This document shows positions 1 to 9,074 of a stretch of 64,000 bases of DNA, piece by piece. This DNA comes from Anderseniella sp963700895 (lineage in GTDB: Bacteria > Pseudomonadota > Alphaproteobacteria > Rhizobiales > Aestuariivirgaceae). Position 1 is the first letter of the stretch, and the number at the start of each line of letters is the position of its first letter. Under the pieces are notes generated by a model. It ran no database searches and was not told where the DNA came from. It saw only the letters and a list, made by a program, of their open reading frames with translations. The DNA lies in NCBI GenBank assembly GCA_963700895.1, contig CAVOZI010000019.1:10891-74890 (forward strand). The letters are read 5' to 3'. A program made the translations under genes and the position numbers.

Positions 1-42
1 TAATCCGTTCAACCACCAGACATTTCAAATCAGCGGGCAACA

Positions 43-2390
43 ATGATCATTCAGAAGTTTGCAGTCGGGCAGGCCGTGCGGCGTGTCGAGGATGAGCGTT
101 TCATGACCGGGGCGGGGCAATACGTCGATGACATCCGTCTGCCCGACACCGCCCATGCCGCATTCGCGCGCTCGCCGTTTGCCCACGCGAAGATCGGCAA
201 GATCGACACTTCGGCGGCAAAGGCCATGCCCGGCGTGCTAAAGGTGCTGACCGGCAAGGACGTGCAGAAGGCAGGCCTCGGGCCGTTCCCGACGGTAACG
301 GCCATCGACGGGCTGGACGAGAATGGCGTGGCGGTGCCGGAGCGGTTCGCACTCACCCACGACGTGGCTCGGTTCGTCGGCGATCCGGTGGCCATGGTGA
401 TCGCTGAAACGCAGGCTCAGGCGCAGGCGGCGGCCGAGGCCATCGAGGTCGATTACAAGGACCTGCCTGCCGTGGTTGACCTTGCCACGGTGCTCGACAA
501 GAAGACCAAGTTGATCCACCCCTCGGTCAAGTCGAACCGGGCCTACCATTTCCACAAGGGTGACGAGGCGGCGACGGACAAGGCCATTGCGGGGGCGGCG
601 CACGTGACCACGCTGACCTTCGTCAACAACCGGGTGGCGCCGTCGGCAATCGAGCCGCGCGGCAGCCTCGGCGATTATGACGCCGAAAAGGACCAGATGA
701 TCCTGTACGTGTCCGGCCAGGCGGTGCACGCGCAGAAAGGCCAGATGGCGGCGGCGATCTTCAAGTGTCCGCCGGAGAAGGTGCGCGTGGTCATGCCGGA
801 CGTGGGCGGCGGCTTCGGGGCGAAGAACTTCGTCTATCCGGAAAACGTCATGGTGATGTTTGCGGCGAAGCTGCTGGGCCGGCCGGTGAAGTGGATCGCC
901 AGCCGCACCGAGAATTTCCTTGCCGAGGTTCATGGCCGTGACCACCTGACCACCGCCTCGCTGGCGCTGGACGAAGACGGCAGGTTCGTGGCCCTGAAGG
1001 TCGAGACCAAGGCCAACATGGGCGCTTATCTCTCGTCGTTTGGAACGATCATTCCCAGCTCTGCCAGCTGGGTGTCGATGGGCGGCAACTATACAATTCC
1101 GGCGATCTCCATGACGGTGGATGCGGTGTTCACCAACACCGTGCCGGTGGATGCCTATCGCGGCGCGGGGCGGCCTGAAGTCCGCCTATGTCATCGAACG
1201 GCTGGTGGACATTGCTGCCTACGAAACGGGCCGCGACCCGATCGACCTGAGGCGCAGGAACTTCATCCGCGACTACCCGTTCAAGATGGCGCTGGGCATG
1301 GTGATCGACTGCGGCGACTTCGAGGGCACGCTGGACAAGGCGTTGCAAGCGCACGACGCGGCGGGCTTCGAGAAGCGGCGCAAGGCGTCGGCGCGCAAGG
1401 GCAAGCTTCGCGGTCTCGGCGTGTCGAGCTATCTCGAAGTGGTGCTGGGCATGCCGGCCGACTTTGCCGAGATCCGCTTTGACGATGATGGCGGCGTAAC
1501 GCTGATGACCGGCGGCACCGCCACGGGCCAGGGCCACGAGACCACCTATAAGCAGATCATCGCCACCGAGCTCGGCATCGACCCGAGGAAGGTGCGCTAT
1601 GTGAGCGGCGATACCGACAAGATCGCCACCGGGGGCGGGCATGGTGGCGCGCGCTCGCTGATGATCGTCGGCTCGGCCGTGCTGAACACGTCCCACGAGG
1701 TGGCCAACAAGGGCAAGCAGGCGGCGGCGCACGTGCTGGAGGCGGCGGTGCAGGACATCGAGTTCAGGGCCGGCAAGTTCTCCATCGCCGGGACCGACCG
1801 GGCCATTGCGCTTCTCGACCTCGAAAAGCAGTTGCGCGCCATGGCGGGGTCTCTGCCGGACGGCGTGCCGGAGACGCTGTCCTCGTCGCAGACCTTCGAG
1901 CGCAAGTCGTTCAGCTATCCCAACGGGGCGCACGTCTGCGAGGTGGAGCTGGATCCGGAGACCGGCACAGTCGATATCGCTGGTTACACGGTGGTGTGAC
2001 GATTTCGGCCGCATCATCAACCCGCTGATTGCCGGCGGGCAGGTGATGGGCGGCGCAGTGCAGGGCATCGGCCAGGCCATGCTGGAAGGCGTTGAGTATG
2101 ACGAGACGGGCCAGCTGCTGACCGGCTCGTTCATGGACTACTGCATGCCGCGCGCCAGCGACATTCCCGACTTCCAGCTGCAGTTCAACCAGGACGCGCC
2201 TACCGCGTCCAATCCGCTGGGCGTCAAGGGCGCTGGCGAGGCCGGGGCGACCGGTGCGCCGCCTGCGGTGGTGAACGCGGTGATGGATGCATTGAAAGAC
2301 TACGGCATCTCCCACCTGGACATGCCGCTGACCCCTCTCAAGGTGTGGCGCGCCATTCAGGCGGCCCAAACAGGAGTTGCAGCAGAATGA
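43..2390 (+). pseudogene. Molybdopterin-binding subunit of a xanthine/aldehyde dehydrogenase family enzyme (CoxL-like), frameshifted twice
   Basis: Large molybdenum-cofactor subunit of a three-subunit hydroxylase that oxidises aldehydes, purines or similar substrates. The Moco loop GGGFGAKNF and the motif AYRGAGRPE are visible; the latter is the form II or aldehyde-oxidase type rather than the AYRCSFR of true form I CO dehydrogenase. The catalytic Glu lies in GAGEAGATG near the C-terminus. The protein runs through three frames. Removing G1180 joins GRPE to SAYVIERL, and removing T1997 joins GYTVV to DDFGRIINP, giving one protein of about 780 residues, normal for the family. Both events are single extra bases, so sequencing error is more likely than decay. 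The small FAD and Fe-S subunits are not in the window. The stop overlaps the cupin start (ATGA), so the two are probably co-transcribed. The substrate is unknown. Confidence 0.85.
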
Positions 2391-2755
2391 CAGGCATTAT
2401 CGTGATGAAAACATCCGGTCCCGGCATGCCGGAGGCCGAGCATGACGTGGTCGATCCGGCCAAGACCCTGTCGGGCGGACCCGTCAACACCACCACCTGG
2501 AACCACTGGACAGGCGAGGACGACCGGCTTTTGTGCGGCATCTGGGAGTGCGAGCCGGGCAAGATGGCGATGGCGTACGAGGAGTGGGAGTTCTGCCACT
2601 TCATCGAGGGCGAGGCCATCCTGACCAACGACAAGGGCGAGAGCTGGACGCTGAAGGCGGGCGACGGTTTCATCATTCCGGCCGGGTTCAAGGGCACCTG
2701 GGAGACGGTGAAGAAGGTGCGCAAGCACTATGTGATCCTGCTGCCGAAGGGGTAA
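2387..2755 (+). CDS. Small cupin protein (Cupin_3 / ureidoglycine aminohydrolase-like fold)
   Basis: A 122-residue single-domain cupin. The core contains EEWEFCHFIEGEA, then LKAGDGFIIPAGFKGTWET, the pattern of the Cupin_3 family (PF05899), which includes ureidoglycine aminohydrolase and many uncharacterised proteins. The usual metal-binding His set is mostly absent, so catalysis is not assured. The start at 2387 is chosen because it overlaps the stop of the upstream dehydrogenase as ATGA and follows GGAG at a sensible distance. A longer reading from 2345 is out of frame with the neighbour and has no Shine-Dalgarno sequence. Linkage to the molybdenum hydroxylase suggests a role in the same catabolic step, but that is inference. 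Confidence 0.8.
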   Translation: MTGIIVMKTSGPGMPEAEHDVVDPAKTLSGGPVNTTTWNHWTGEDDRLLCGIWECEPGKMAMAYEEWEFCHFIEGEAILTNDKGESWTLKAGDGFIIPAGFKGTWETVKKVRKHYVILLPKG

Positions 2756-2784
2756 TCCGGCAGGTTGTGCCCATGAGGCGAGGG

Positions 2785-2819
2785 GAGGCCCGCCGGCGGT
2801 ATAGCTGCCGGCAGGCCTC
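2785..2819. terminator. Hairpin between convergent genes
   Basis: Arms GAGGCC-C-GCCGGC and GCCGGC-A-GGCCTC form 12 pairs with one mismatch around a 9-base loop. It sits between the cupin (+) and the CusF-like gene (-). No U-run follows on either strand, so termination is plausible but not certain. Confidence 0.5.
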
Positions 2820-2830
2820 GCCGCTTGAGG

Positions 2831-3118
2831 CTACTTGGCCTGCTTGATGATCATGCGGCCATTCATGTCGGCGAATTCGAATTCCTTCGTATCGCCTTCC
2901 TTCAGGCTTTCGAGCACTGACTTTTCCGGCACGAAGAACACCATCGTCATGCTGGGCATGTCGAGATTCTTGATCTCTTCGTGCTTCACCGTGACCTTGC
3001 TTTGGGCCATGTCGACCTTCTGCACTTCGCCCTTGGTCCACACCACTTCCCCGGCGAGCGCGGCAGTGGCAGACAGGGCAATACCCGCGACCAGGGCGAG
3101 AGATTTAAAAAGCTTCAT
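2831..3118 (-). CDS. CusF-like periplasmic copper-binding protein
   Basis: A 95-residue exported protein; residues 1-22 form a signal peptide ending in ALA. The mature part is one small beta-barrel domain of the CusF type, which carries Cu(I)/Ag(I) in the periplasm. CusF ligands map as His46, Met57 and Met59, with the H-x10-M-x-M spacing kept. The position of the E. coli Trp that caps the metal holds Met54 instead, giving the tract MPSMTM. It is the last gene of the leftward copper cluster, 27 bases after the multicopper oxidase, so it probably delivers or buffers copper for that enzyme. No CusA or CusB partner is in the window. Confidence 0.88.
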   Translation of the reverse strand: MKLFKSLALVAGIALSATAALAGEVVWTKGEVQKVDMAQSKVTVKHEEIKNLDMPSMTMVFFVPEKSVLESLKEGDTKEFEFADMNGRMIIKQAK

Positions 3119-3145
3119 TTTCTGGTTTCCTTTCGTGTTGCAGTT

Positions 3146-4521
3146 TCAGTCTTGAGTGGTGTGTGCCGATGCATGGCGCACCGGATGTTGGGTCTGGGCA
3201 TTGTTCGCACGCGCAGGCGCCGGCACCTCGCCGGTCCATTCGTACGCAACGGTGCCTTCCGGGTGCTTGAACCAGCCGGGATCGCCGTAGTCGTCTGCAG
3301 CCAGGCCGTCGCGCACCTTCACCACCGATAACATGCCGCCCATCTCAACGGGGCCGAACTGGCGCCCAGCCTGTCATCATCGGGATGGTGTTGTCCGGCA
3401 GCGGCATCTCCATGGAGCCCATCTCGGCCATGCCGTCGTGGCCCATGGCCATGAACTCCGGCTGCACCCGGCGCACCTTCTTCATGTGGCTCTTCGGATC
3501 GATGCCGATCTGGGTCGGTACGTCATGGCCCATGGCGTTCATGGTGTGGTGCGACTTGTGGCAGTGGATCGCCCAGTCGCCCTCATAGATGGCGTCGAAC
3601 TCGTAGGCCCGCATGGCGCCCACGGGGATGTCGATGGTCACTTCCGGCCAGCGCGCCTGCTTCGGCACCCAGCCGCCGTCCGTGCCGGTCACCTCAAAGT
3701 CGTAGCCGTGCATGTGGATCGGATGGTTGGTCATGGTCAGGTTGCCGACGCGCACCCGGACCCGGTCATTCTTGTTCACCACCAGCGGGTCGATGCCGGG
3801 GAAGATGCGGCTGTTCCAGCACCACAGGTTGAAGTCGGTCATGGTCATGACCTTCGGCACGTAGGAACCGGGATCGATGTCGAAGGCGTTGAGCATGATC
3901 AGGAAGTCGCGGTCCACCCGCATGAACGCAGGGTCCTTCGGATGGACGATGAACATACCCATCATGCCCATGGCCATCTGCACCATTTCGTCGCCGTGCG
4001 AGTGGTACATGAAGGTCCCGGACTTCTTCAGCTCGAACTCGTAGACGAAGGTCTTGCCGGGCTTGATCGGCGGCTGGGTACAGCCCGCTCACCCCGTCCA
4101 TGCCCGACGGCAACAACTGCCCGTGCCAGTGCACCGCCGTATGTTCCGGCAGCCGGTTGGTGACGAAGATGCGCACCCGGTCGCCTTCCACCGCCTCGAT
4201 GGTCGGGCCCGGCGACTGGCCGTTGTAGCCCCACAGCCGCGCCACCATGCCCGGCGACATCTCGCGCTCCACCGGCTCGGCCACGAGGTGGAACTCCTTG
4301 ACCCCGTTTTTCATGCGCCAGGGCAGCGTCCAGCCGTTCAGCGTCACCACCGGCTGGTAGTGATCGGGCCCGGAGGTTGGCGTCAACGGCTTCTGCGTTT
4401 CGGCCGAGGTCGCAGTCGCGGACTCCGGCAGGCCCTGCGCAATGGCGGGTGCGGCCAGTGCACTGCCGGTCAGCGCCAGCCCGGTGCCCAGTATCTGCCG
4501 TCTCGAAATATTGTCTGTCAT
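3146..4521 (-). pseudogene. Tat-exported multicopper oxidase (CopA-like copper oxidase), frameshifted twice
   Basis: Periplasmic multicopper oxidase, expected to oxidise Cu(I) and aid copper resistance. The start at 4521 follows AAGGAG and opens with a twin-arginine signal (SRRQILGTG). All four copper motifs are present: HWHGQLLPSG, MYHSHGDEM, NHPIHMHGYDF and the type 1 site in IHCHKSHHTMNAM. Two extra bases break the frame, A4080 (plus strand) and one C in 3365-3367. Removing both gives GLTQPPIKPGKTFVYEFE and then QFGPVEMGGML as continuous protein of about 457 residues. Because every motif is intact on both sides of each break, I read this as a working gene with sequence errors. It follows the TolC gene in the same operon. 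Confidence 0.88.
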
Positions 4522-4564
4522 CGGTTGGTCTCCTTGCGGAAAGACTGGTTTGACTGGTTCATGA

Positions 4565-6007
4565 TCAATGCCCCGGCCCGCCACCGGCATCGGCAAGCAC
4601 GGCCATGCCGCCGCCACCTCCTGCTGCGGCGCTGCCACCGCCATAGATGGCGGCCTTGAGGTTGGCCTCGGCGAGCCAGAAGTCACGCTTGGCCAGGTCC
4701 GCCTGCAGGTCCGAGTTCACCTTGGCCTTGACGTCCTGCAGCAACTCGAACGTGCTGGTGATCATGCCGTTGTTGTTGAGCAGCGCCTGCTCTTCCAGCA
4801 CCTTGCGCAGCGGCGCGACCGCCTCGATGTGGTGGCGCGCGATCTCGTGCCGGCCGAGATAGGTTTCATAGGCACTGGCTGCCTCCGAGCGGATTTCGGC
4901 CGCCCTCTGGGCCAGCAGATTGGCCGCGCGCATATAGGCCATCTCGGCCTTGCGCATGCGCGCCTCGCCGGTGTCGAAGATCGGGATTACCAGGTCGAAC
5001 TCGATAATGCCCGAGGCAATGTCATCGCCGTCCTCGCGTTCGATCTCGGCGCCGCCGGTCAGGTCCAGGTCGGACAGGTAGCGCGTTGCCTGCGTCAGGC
5101 CATGCTGTCGCGCCACGATCTCCAGGTCCGCCTTGGCGATCATCAGGTCGATGCGGTTGTTGAGCGCCTTCGCCACTACGGCACGGGTGCGCTTCGCATG
5201 CCGCGGCAGCGGCGGCAGCGCATTAGGTACCTGGAACTCGGTCTCCTTGCCCCATACGCCCATCTTGCGGATCAGCACCTGCTTGGCCTCGCGCGCCTCC
5301 AGACGCGCGCTGGCCAGCTGCGCCATCAGCTCGGCATAGTTTACGTGCTCGCGCGCCTGCTCGGCCTTTGGAAGTGCGCCAGTCTTGCCCAGTTGCATGG
5401 CAAGATCAGAGCCTGCATCCGCAGCTGCGATGGCTTGCCTGACGTGGCCGGCCCGTTCCCATGCGGACACCGAATTGATCCACGCGACCCGGGTTTCATG
5501 GGCCAGCTTCAGCGTTGCCTCGATGGCTTCCAGCTGCGCCTTGCGCAATTGCGCTTCGGCCACGCTCATGCGCGCCTCGCGCGTCATCGCCCGGGCTATG
5601 TTGGTGGTAATCAGCGACTCGATGGTGCGTGCCACGCCGATCTGGCTGAAGCCAACCGTCAGCTTGGGGTTCGACGGCAGCGCCTCCTGCCACAGGTCCG
5701 CCGCCGACATGCCGATTTGCGCATAAGCCGCCTGCAAACCCTTGTTGCTCAACAACGCCACCTGCACCGCCGTATCGGCATCGATGGTCTTGTTGTGGAT
5801 CAGCTGGTGGACGCGGCTTGCCGTTGCCCCGGCTTCCGCGTGGCTCTGCACCCAGACGCTTTGGTTTCCTGTGGTCCGGCCAGCATTCTCCTGCACCGCG
5901 GCAAATGCCAGCGTGTGACTCGACAGCTGATCGATCTCGGCCTGCGTCGCGCATCCGGCCGTGAGCAGGGCGATGCTGCAGGCAGCGATTGACTTGAGCG
6001 CCTTCAT
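4565..6007 (-). CDS. TolC-family outer-membrane efflux lipoprotein
   Basis: A 480-residue outer-membrane channel protein of the TolC/NodT type. The signal peptide ends in a lipobox (LLTAGC, lipidated Cys19), so the mature protein is lipid-anchored, as in OprM and CusC. The body is Ala/Glu-rich helical, with the two-fold repeat usual for TolC channels. The tail is low-complexity, Gly-rich and ends GGPGH. The start overlaps the stop of the preceding small lipoprotein by ATGA, and 43 bases separate it from the multicopper oxidase. No RND pump, MFS pump or membrane-fusion protein is nearby, so its inner-membrane partner must be elsewhere, or it may work with the multicopper oxidase in another way. 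Confidence 0.85.
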   Translation of the reverse strand: MKALKSIAACSIALLTAGCATQAEIDQLSSHTLAFAAVQENAGRTTGNQSVWVQSHAEAGATASRVHQLIHNKTIDADTAVQVALLSNKGLQAAYAQIGMSAADLWQEALPSNPKLTVGFSQIGVARTIESLITTNIARAMTREARMSVAEAQLRKAQLEAIEATLKLAHETRVAWINSVSAWERAGHVRQAIAAADAGSDLAMQLGKTGALPKAEQAREHVNYAELMAQLASARLEAREAKQVLIRKMGVWGKETEFQVPNALPPLPRHAKRTRAVVAKALNNRIDLMIAKADLEIVARQHGLTQATRYLSDLDLTGGAEIEREDGDDIASGIIEFDLVIPIFDTGEARMRKAEMAYMRAANLLAQRAAEIRSEAASAYETYLGRHEIARHHIEAVAPLRKVLEEQALLNNNGMITSTFELLQDVKAKVNSDLQADLAKRDFWLAEANLKAAIYGGGSAAAGGGGGMAVLADAGGGPGH

Positions 6008-6231
6008 TGCACGCTCCCTTCTGCCGGAGGTGTCCCGGCCCAGGGTTCAGGCTCGACCACCTGCCGCGGGTGATAGCCCGACAGGACGCTGCGATAGGCA
6101 GGCGTAGCGGTTTCCCGGTCGGGTTCAACCGGATCGCGATGCGACAGCACATCGTATCGGTCTGGTTCGGCCTGTGCCGCGCAACCAGCGAGCAGCAACA
6201 TGGCTGCCAGTAAAGCTCTGTTCAGCGTCAT
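6004..6231 (-). CDS. Small lipoprotein of the copper cluster
   Basis: A 75-residue protein starting MTLNRALLAAMLLLAGC, a textbook lipoprotein signal with lipidated Cys17. The mature part is about 59 residues, Pro/Glu/Arg-rich, with no family I recognise. The start at 6231 is preferred to an upstream Met because it gives a clean lipoprotein signal. Its stop overlaps the TolC start, so translation is coupled and a role in assembly or function of that channel is a reasonable guess. Confidence 0.65.
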   Translation of the reverse strand: MTLNRALLAAMLLLAGCAAQAEPDRYDVLSHRDPVEPDRETATPAYRSVLSGYHPRQVVEPEPWAGTPPAEGSVQ

Positions 6232-6387
6232 TTTTCTTCCGCCCGGGGGCGCCCCTGCTGCTTTGTGGTCCGGCCCCCTTGAAGCGGGCAGGTCCCTGCA
6301 TTTGTGAAATGAAGAGGAGTTGCCGCTGCGCACGGCTGCATGCCTGCCGCAAAGCAGGTTGTGCTGGCAATCAGCGCACAGGCAATG

Positions 6388-6795
6388 TCAGGCGAGCGGA
6401 TTGGGAGGGGGCAGGGGAGAGGTTGGCGACCAGCTGGTGTGTGGGTGCAGCGTTGCTACGCCAAAGGTCACCAGTTGCTGGCCAGTCACGGTGACAGCGC
6501 CCTGGATGAGATCCGCCACATGGCAGTTCGCATGATCGCAGCAATCTCCGGCGACGCCATTGCTGTCCGGCGCAGCCTGTCCCGTTACCGGACAAGGCGC
6601 GCCCGCCTCATGGGCAGTCGAATGTCCGTCATGCATGTCAGACGCCGCATTTGCTGCGTGGTCATGCTGGACGGTCTGGGCCGCGTGACCGGCATTGACC
6701 CCGCCGTGCTGCATATGATTGCCGCTGTTGGCAGCCGTGACCGTCTGGGCGATGACCCAGAACACCATCACGGCAATGTTCAACAGTTTTTTCAT
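6388..6795 (-). CDS. His/Met/Cys-rich exported protein, CopL-like, putative copper binding
   Basis: A 135-residue protein with an N-terminal signal peptide (about residues 1-22). The mature part is rich in metal-binding residues: HMQHGG, HDH, MHDGH, then the Cys cluster GDCCDHANCH. The end is proline-rich (PPPNPLA). This layout resembles CopL and DUF2946-type proteins found at the head of copper operons, but I recognise the architecture rather than a definite family. It is the first gene of the leftward copper cluster and is followed by about 155 bases before the small lipoprotein. The likely role is copper sensing or buffering in the periplasm. Confidence 0.6.
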   Translation of the reverse strand: MKKLLNIAVMVFWVIAQTVTAANSGNHMQHGGVNAGHAAQTVQHDHAANAASDMHDGHSTAHEAGAPCPVTGQAAPDSNGVAGDCCDHANCHVADLIQGAVTVTGQQLVTFGVATLHPHTSWSPTSPLPPPNPLA

Positions 6796-6862
6796 TCTAC
6801 AGCCCGTTACGGATTTGGAACGATCAGTTTCAAAACATGGAAACCCAAGTCAACTGAATTTA

Positions 6863-6891
6863 TTGTCAATGGCTTCCTCCTTGGATATTCC
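6863..6891 (+). promoter_or_regulatory. Candidate sigma-70 promoter of the cytochrome c' gene in a divergent region
   Basis: TTGTCA and TATTCC are separated by 17 bases, about 70 bases before the cytochrome c' start. The -35 box overlaps a reverse-strand TTGACA that could serve the divergent copper cluster. I see no clear CueR or CopY operator. Confidence 0.35.
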
Positions 6892-6961
6892 TATGGCAAA
6901 TGCCAACAACAGAGGCGCTTTGTACGCCCCGTCGCAAAACCGGCCAAGGAGAATCATCGGG

Positions 6962-7420
6962 ATGAACGCTTTTCGGACCATCATCGTTGCCGCCGCTGGC
7001 GCTGCCAGCCTGTCCGCCGCCGCCATGGCCCACGACGGCGCAACCGGCATCGTCATGCACCGCATGGAAGCGATGAAGGAAATCAGCGAGAGCATGAAGG
7101 TGCTCGCTGCAATGGTGAAAGGCGAGAAGCCGTTCGATGCAGACATGGTGCATGGGTCGGCGGTGATCATGGCAAATCATGCCAAGCACATGCCGCACAT
7201 GTTTCCGGAAGGCTCGCTGGACAAGCCCACCGAGGCACTGCCGGTGATCTGGGCGCGCTGGGACGACTTCACCGGCATTGCGAAGAAGATGGAAACCGAC
7301 GCCCTGGCGCTGGCGGAAACCGGCAAGACGGCAAGCTCTGCACAGGACATCATGCCGGCGCTCGGCGAAGTCGGGAAGAGCTGCAAGGCCTGCCACCAGG
7401 ATTTCAGGCTGGCGAAATAG
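6962..7420 (+). CDS. Cytochrome c' (class II c-type cytochrome)
   Basis: A 152-residue periplasmic haem protein. Residues 1-23 form a signal peptide ending AMA. The single haem site is CKACH (Cys141, Cys144, His145) close to the C-terminus, the hallmark of the four-helix class II cytochromes. Cytochromes c' bind NO or handle small gases, and some cap copper or redox systems. The mature N-terminal half is rich in Met and His. The start follows AAGGAG. It is transcribed away from the copper cluster and shares its upstream region, which suggests a link to copper or to respiratory redox balance. Confidence 0.88.
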   Translation: MNAFRTIIVAAAGAASLSAAAMAHDGATGIVMHRMEAMKEISESMKVLAAMVKGEKPFDADMVHGSAVIMANHAKHMPHMFPEGSLDKPTEALPVIWARWDDFTGIAKKMETDALALAETGKTASSAQDIMPALGEVGKSCKACHQDFRLAK

Positions 7421-7553
7421 GCCACTACCCGGTCAATCGTTAATCATCCGTTACACTGTTGCTTCAAACTTGCACTCGTCTGGTCTATTCTACCTGACGT
7501 AGGGGCCGCAGCCGGTGCACTGGCGGCGGCGGTTTGTGTGTGGGTGATGCGAC

Positions 7554-8289
7554 ATGAGTTTCCTGGAGCCTGCCTCCATCTTGCATGAGCACGCGGCCGT
7601 GGGGGAACGGCCGAGCGATCTCGGCTTCGCCATCTCGGGCCACATCATGCAGCAGCTGGCGCTCAGCCTTAAGCCCGGCCAGCGGGTGGCCACCTGGGCA
7701 TCTGCGATCATTGCCCACGATCATTTCATCATTCTCGAGGATGCCGGACATCCGGCGCTGCTGATGGCGGCGTCAGTGGGGACAGCGCCCGCGCGGCTGG
7801 TGCTGTCGCCGGGCGGGCAGGTGGGCGCGTTCGACCTTGCCGCCATGGCGGGCCGCGTGCTGCTGCCGCAGGACAGTTTCCTGGCGGCGGGGCCTGGCGT
7901 ACGGTTGAGGCCCTACAGTCACGTGCGCGGGCTTGCCGGCAGGCGCAGGCCGCACAGGCTGATCCTGATGCTGGCCGAAGGCGACGGCTGGGTGTTTTCC
8001 GGCGGACAGGGCGAGGTGTCGGAGCTGTCGCTGCAGGCAGGCGAGACGCTTGCGGTGCGGGGGGGGTGCCATTGCGGCGCTGAGCGCCACCGTGGTGATC
8101 GATGCGGTGACGCAGGGCGTTCCGGGCTTGTTCGGCAGCGCCGCCATGGCGACGCTGCGCGGACCGGGGCGGGTCTGGTTGCAGACATCGGGTGAAACCC
8201 CGGAGCCGGTTGCTGCGTTGTCCCGGTCTGACAGGCTGTCTGATGCCGGTGCGCAACAAGTGGGCTTGTTGCGGTCGCGGACCAACTAG
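7554..8289 (+). pseudogene. AIM24 family protein (TRAP-like fold), frameshifted at a run of eight G
   Basis: AIM24-family protein, a beta-sandwich family related to yeast mitochondrial Aim24 with no settled bacterial role. Typical elements are SFLAAGPGVRL, GDGWVFSGGQGEV and, after the break, FGSAAMATLRGPGRVWLQT. The reading frame breaks in the G8 tract at 8059-8066. With seven Gs the text reads LAVRGGAIAALSATVV and continues to the stop at 8287, giving about 244 residues. A homopolymer of eight is a classic site for sequencing error, but also for slipped-strand phase variation. The downstream SDR follows within 10 bases. Confidence 0.75.
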
Positions 8290-8298
8290 AAGGTATTC

Positions 8299-9054
8299 AT
8301 GGAACGCGCTGTTCTCATCACCGGCGCCGCCAAGCGGATTGGCCGGCGCATGGCGCTCGATCTTGCCCGGCAGGGCTGGTCAGTGGGCGTTCACTACAAT
8401 TCGTCTGAGGATGCAGCGCGCCAGGTCGCAGATGAGATCGCTGCGGCTGGCGGACAGGCGGCGATCATTCAGGGCGACCTTGCGGACCCGGCCGCGCCGG
8501 GCCGGATCGTGGCCAGCGCGGTGGAGCAGTTGGGACCGCTGACCTGCCTGATCAACAATGCCTCCCGGTTCGAACCCGACATGGCCGATACGGTGACGGT
8601 CGAGCAGTGGGACCTGCACCTCAACACCAACCTGCGCTCGCCGGTGTTTCTGGCGCAGGCGTTCGCGGCCCAGTTGCCGGAAACGTCGCAAGGCAACATC
8701 GTCAACATCATCGACCAGCGGGTATGGAAGCTGAACCCGACGTTCTTTTCCTACACTGCGTCAAAGTCGGCGTTGTGGACGGTGACGCGCACGCTGGCGC
8801 AGTCGCTGGCGCCGCGTATCCGGGTCAACGCCATCGGGCCTGGCCCGGCGCTGCCCAACGTGCGCATGAACGAGGCCGACTTCGCCAAGCAGGCATCGCT
8901 CACGCTGCTCAATCGCGGCACCTCGCCGGAGGAGATTTCGTCGGCATTGATGTTCATACTGTCGGCTCCGGCCTTGACCGGGCAGATGATCGTGCTTGAT
9001 GGTGGGCAGCACCTGGTCTGGCAGACGCCGGACGTGACCGACGTCAACGAATAG
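8299..9054 (+). CDS. SDR oxidoreductase, pteridine reductase-like (FolM-like)
   Basis: A 251-residue short-chain dehydrogenase. The cofactor loop T8-G-A-A-K-R-I-G15 fits the TGX3RXG signature of NADPH-dependent pteridine reductases (PTR1, FolM) rather than the classical TGxxxGxG. The catalytic set is Asp139, Tyr152 and Lys156; the 13-residue Asp-to-Tyr spacing equals that of Leishmania PTR1 (Asp181, Tyr194, Lys198), where Asp replaces the usual Ser. The next gene is folB, so a role in reducing dihydrofolate or dihydromonapterin in pterin/folate metabolism is well supported. Whether the cell also has FolA cannot be judged here. Confidence 0.82.
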   Translation: MERAVLITGAAKRIGRRMALDLARQGWSVGVHYNSSEDAARQVADEIAAAGGQAAIIQGDLADPAAPGRIVASAVEQLGPLTCLINNASRFEPDMADTVTVEQWDLHLNTNLRSPVFLAQAFAAQLPETSQGNIVNIIDQRVWKLNPTFFSYTASKSALWTVTRTLAQSLAPRIRVNAIGPGPALPNVRMNEADFAKQASLTLLNRGTSPEEISSALMFILSAPALTGQMIVLDGGQHLVWQTPDVTDVNE

Positions 9055-9074
9055 CCTTCAAGTGAGTGCGTGCA

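Noticed and set aside
1121..2390. Treating the second and third frames of the dehydrogenase as separate genes
   Set aside because: They continue one family alignment without gap or overlap and lack ribosome sites; one-base corrections join them.
4568..5992. A 474-codon plus-strand ORF opposite the TolC gene, and similar long ORFs opposite uvrC (10048-11466) and ilvE
   Set aside because: These are mirror frames of GC-rich coding sequence, rich in Arg, His and Ala and without domains; the opposite strand carries clear families.
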